A DNA stretch of 64,000 nt, from assembly GCF_038500265.1 (NCBI RefSeq), contig NZ_CP150637.1, positions 1,265,501-1,329,500 of the forward strand. Direction: 5' to 3'. Origin of the DNA: Ignatzschineria larvae DSM 13226. Lineage in GTDB: Bacteria; Pseudomonadota; Gammaproteobacteria; Cardiobacteriales; Wohlfahrtiimonadaceae. Of the stretch, positions 62,496 to 64,000 are shown piece after piece (within the stretch, counting starts at the first letter, position 1; each line of letters starts with the position of its first letter). The notes under the pieces are model-generated. The model saw only the letters and a list, made by a program, of their open reading frames with translations. It did not search any database and was not told the origin of the DNA. A program made the position numbers and the translations under genes.

Positions 62496-63343
62496 GGGCT
62501 GTTGAACATTGCAGTTCAAAATAAAAAAAGCGAGCGGTAGAATATTATCGTCAAAAAAAACCTACCTCTCGCTATGTCTCGAACCATGCTTACAGATAAA
62601 CTATGGCTGAAACTGAAGCCTATTCTCCTAGATTTGAATATCTATGACAAACCAAATTTAAGAAATATCGTTGAGGGTATTCTATTTAGAATGAGAACAG
62701 GTGTTCCTTGGAGGGATATTCCTGAGCAATTTGGGCGACCTAATACTATTTTTAAAACTTTTAGTCGTTGGTCTAAAAATAACAAGCTCTTGAAATTATT
62801 TAAAAAACTATCACAAGATGTTGACTATGAATGGCTGTTTATAGATGCAACTCACATTAGAGCTCACCAGCATAGCACAGGAGCAACCGCAGATAATCCT
62901 CAAGCAATATCTAAAAGTGTTGGTGGAAATAGTTCAAAAATTCATATGATCGTAGATGCTTGCGGTAATCCCTGTGAATTTATCGTAACAGATGGAACGA
63001 CCCACGATATCAAGGTCGCTCCAGAGCTACTTAGCAGGGTTCATTTAAATACGACAGATTACGTTAGTGCAGATAAAGGTTATGATTCTGAGAGTTTTAG
63101 AGAAGATATTATAAATCAAGGAGCTAAAGCTATTATTCCTAAAAAGAGGAATACTCTTACGAATAATAATCATATGGACTGGCATATTTATAAAACTCGG
63201 CATTTAGTGGAGAATGCATTTGCAAGGCTGAAACATTTTAGAAGTATAGCAACAAGATATGACAAGCTAAAACAACATTATGAAAACAACGTTGCTTTAG
63301 CTTGTGCCTATATTTGGCTGAAGTTATGAATGTTCAACAGCCC
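62496..63343 (+). mobile_element. IS5-family insertion sequence, 848 bp
   Basis: Ends are GGGCTGTTGAACAT and its inverse ATGTTCAACAGCCC. CTAG is duplicated on both sides (62492-62495 and 63344-63347), fitting the YTAR target of IS5. It carries one intact transposase gene and lies in opposite orientation to the gene it interrupts. Its intact ORF and exact target duplication suggest recent insertion. Confidence 0.95.
62574..63329 (+). CDS. IS5-family transposase
   Basis: A 251-residue DDE transposase in one uninterrupted frame. It has an N-terminal DUF4096-like domain (RMRTGVPWRDIPEQFG), the first Asp in LFIDATHIRAHQ, the second Asp in VSADKGYDSE, and the Glu in HLVENAFARLKHFRSIATRYDK. Many IS427-group relatives need a frameshift between two ORFs; here the frame is continuous. 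Confidence 0.94.
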   Translation: MSRTMLTDKLWLKLKPILLDLNIYDKPNLRNIVEGILFRMRTGVPWRDIPEQFGRPNTIFKTFSRWSKNNKLLKLFKKLSQDVDYEWLFIDATHIRAHQHSTGATADNPQAISKSVGGNSSKIHMIVDACGNPCEFIVTDGTTHDIKVAPELLSRVHLNTTDYVSADKGYDSESFREDIINQGAKAIIPKKRNTLTNNNHMDWHIYKTRHLVENAFARLKHFRSIATRYDKLKQHYENNVALACAYIWLKL

Positions 63344-63567
63344 CTAGGAACTAAGATCAATTTCTCCCCATTGAGCGTAATGTCACCTTGATCAGGATTC
63401 TCTAGTAAATTGATACAACGCAAAAAGGTACTCTTTCCAGATCCCGAAGCCCCTAACATTGAGACAACATCGCCTTTATTTAAGGTGAGTGAAATTCCTT
63501 TTAAAATCTCCCGATCTCCAAATGATTTATGGATATTTTCAACGACCAATGTGGGTTGACTTGACAT

Positions 63568-63989
63568 AATATGAATATTCCTACAGTTTCGATGACATAA
63601 AGCAAGTCTGCCATTATAACAACATTCGAAGAAAGACGATGTACATTTGTTATAAATCTCTCCTCCTAAGAGGACAATTTCAGACTAAGTTAGTGTATAC
63701 TAGCGAAGTTTAAAGTGATCTTAAAAAAAGTAAGTTTATAAAAGTTTGACCTATGCTTATCTGAAGGTTTGATCTTCAAGATTGAATCTTTGAAAATAGG
63801 ATCTAATCAACTCTTAATACGATGTGTTATTCATACACATTATTAATATTCCTTATTAATCATTTATTAGGATATCATTGATTAGGCATTATTAATGCAG
63901 ACAAATTATCATAACAATATAGACACAATCACAATTTATAACGTAATTTTTGATTCAATTTCTGAAGAGAAACAAAAGGATTTTATAGG
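63568..63989. promoter_or_regulatory. Upstream region of the ABC ATPase gene, divergent promoters
   Basis: No gene is seen in 422 bp. TTATAACAA (63615-63623) and TTGTTATAA (63648-63656) form a 9-bp inverted repeat close to the ATPase start and could be an operator. The right half is AT-rich with several ATTATTAAT motifs and should hold the promoter of the gene starting at 63990. Confidence 0.45.
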
Positions 63990-64000
63990 ATGAAACCAAC
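63990..64000 (+). CDS. Possible CDS start, cut by window end
   Basis: ATG AAA CCA at the right edge is preceded by AAAGGA at 9-base spacing, which looks like a translation start (Met-Lys-Pro). Only three codons are visible, so the product cannot be told. Confidence 0.35.

Larger units (their letters stand above)
61945..63567 (-). pseudogene. HisP/GlnQ-type amino acid ABC ATPase split by an IS element
   Basis: The 5' part (63567 to 63348) encodes MSSQPTLVVENIHKSFGDRE and Walker A GASGSGKST. The 3' part (62491 to 61945) carries Q-loop VFQNFNLW, signature LSGGQQQR, Walker [13 protein letters not shown] and the switch His in VVTHEMDF. Between them lies an IS of 848 bp plus a second CTAG. Removing the IS and one CTAG rejoins the frame as [15 protein letters not shown], giving about 257 residues, the normal HisP length. 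As it stands the gene cannot make a full ATPase. No permease or binding protein is adjacent. Confidence 0.93.

Overview
The window looks like the chromosome of an AT-rich gammaproteobacterium. Gene content, protein style and the type I-F CRISPR-Cas system fit the Cardiobacteriales group (Wohlfahrtiimonas or Ignatzschineria-like); that placement is inference, because no rRNA or marker comparison was possible.

Layout. 0.4-5.6 kb: purD, a Pmp3/YqaE peptide, a multi-pass permease and an M20 amidohydrolase. 5.7-11.4 kb: a macAB efflux pair facing a histidine kinase/response regulator pair; the module is bracketed by a direct repeat of the 3' end of the M20 gene. 11.7-13.5 kb: a sulfide:quinone-oxidoreductase-like flavoprotein, a candidate structured RNA with a pseudoknot, and a 54-residue acidic ORF. 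13.5-28.5 kb: a complete type I-F CRISPR-Cas locus on the minus strand (cas1, cas2-3, csy1, csy2, csy3, csy4, leader, then an array of 102 repeats and 101 spacers of 32 bp at an exact 60-bp period). 28.8-36.9 kb: a DIP1984-family protein, an exported RidA beside a Tat-exported FAD oxidase, three NlpA/MetQ-type lipoproteins (one behind a leader resembling SAM-II-type riboswitches), a DUF421 protein and a YgiM-like SH3 protein. 37-43.4 kb: an SDR enzyme, tRNA-Leu(UAG), tig, rpsU, a small lipoprotein, a hotdog thioesterase, a DsbA-family protein and two small membrane proteins. 43.4-49.5 kb: M20 hydrolase plus AbgT transporter, a MipA/OmpV porin and a class III aminotransferase. 49.9-58 kb: a BioF2-like acyltransferase, an arginase-fold protein, HicAB, an operon of SMR pair + hydrolase + HAD phosphatase, and an RstAB-like two-component system. 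58-64 kb: a methyltransferase, small proteins, a cysteine desulfurase with an extra C-terminal domain, and a HisP/GlnQ-type ABC ATPase gene split by an IS5-family element.

Main points to check. (1) csy1 (cas8f) is split: its N-terminus, joined to cas2-3 by an ATGA overlap, lies in another frame and meets the main ORF at a canonical slippery heptamer T TTA AAA. This is either programmed -1 frameshifting, a homopolymer mutation, or an assembly error. (2) The RNA-like element at 13127-13229 can form four helices and a pseudoknot and I cannot assign it. (3) The array holds an 8-spacer segmental duplication, and its last repeat has compensatory stem changes. (4) Csy2 carries an insertion of about 95 residues. 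(5) A MITE-like family with imperfect terminal inverted repeats has five copies in intergenic regions, two of them about 97% identical. (6) The IS insertion in the ABC ATPase gene has CTAG target duplications, and removing the IS plus one CTAG restores the frame exactly.

Gene starts differ in several places from the longest ORF, where a clear ribosome binding site and family N-terminus indicate a later start.
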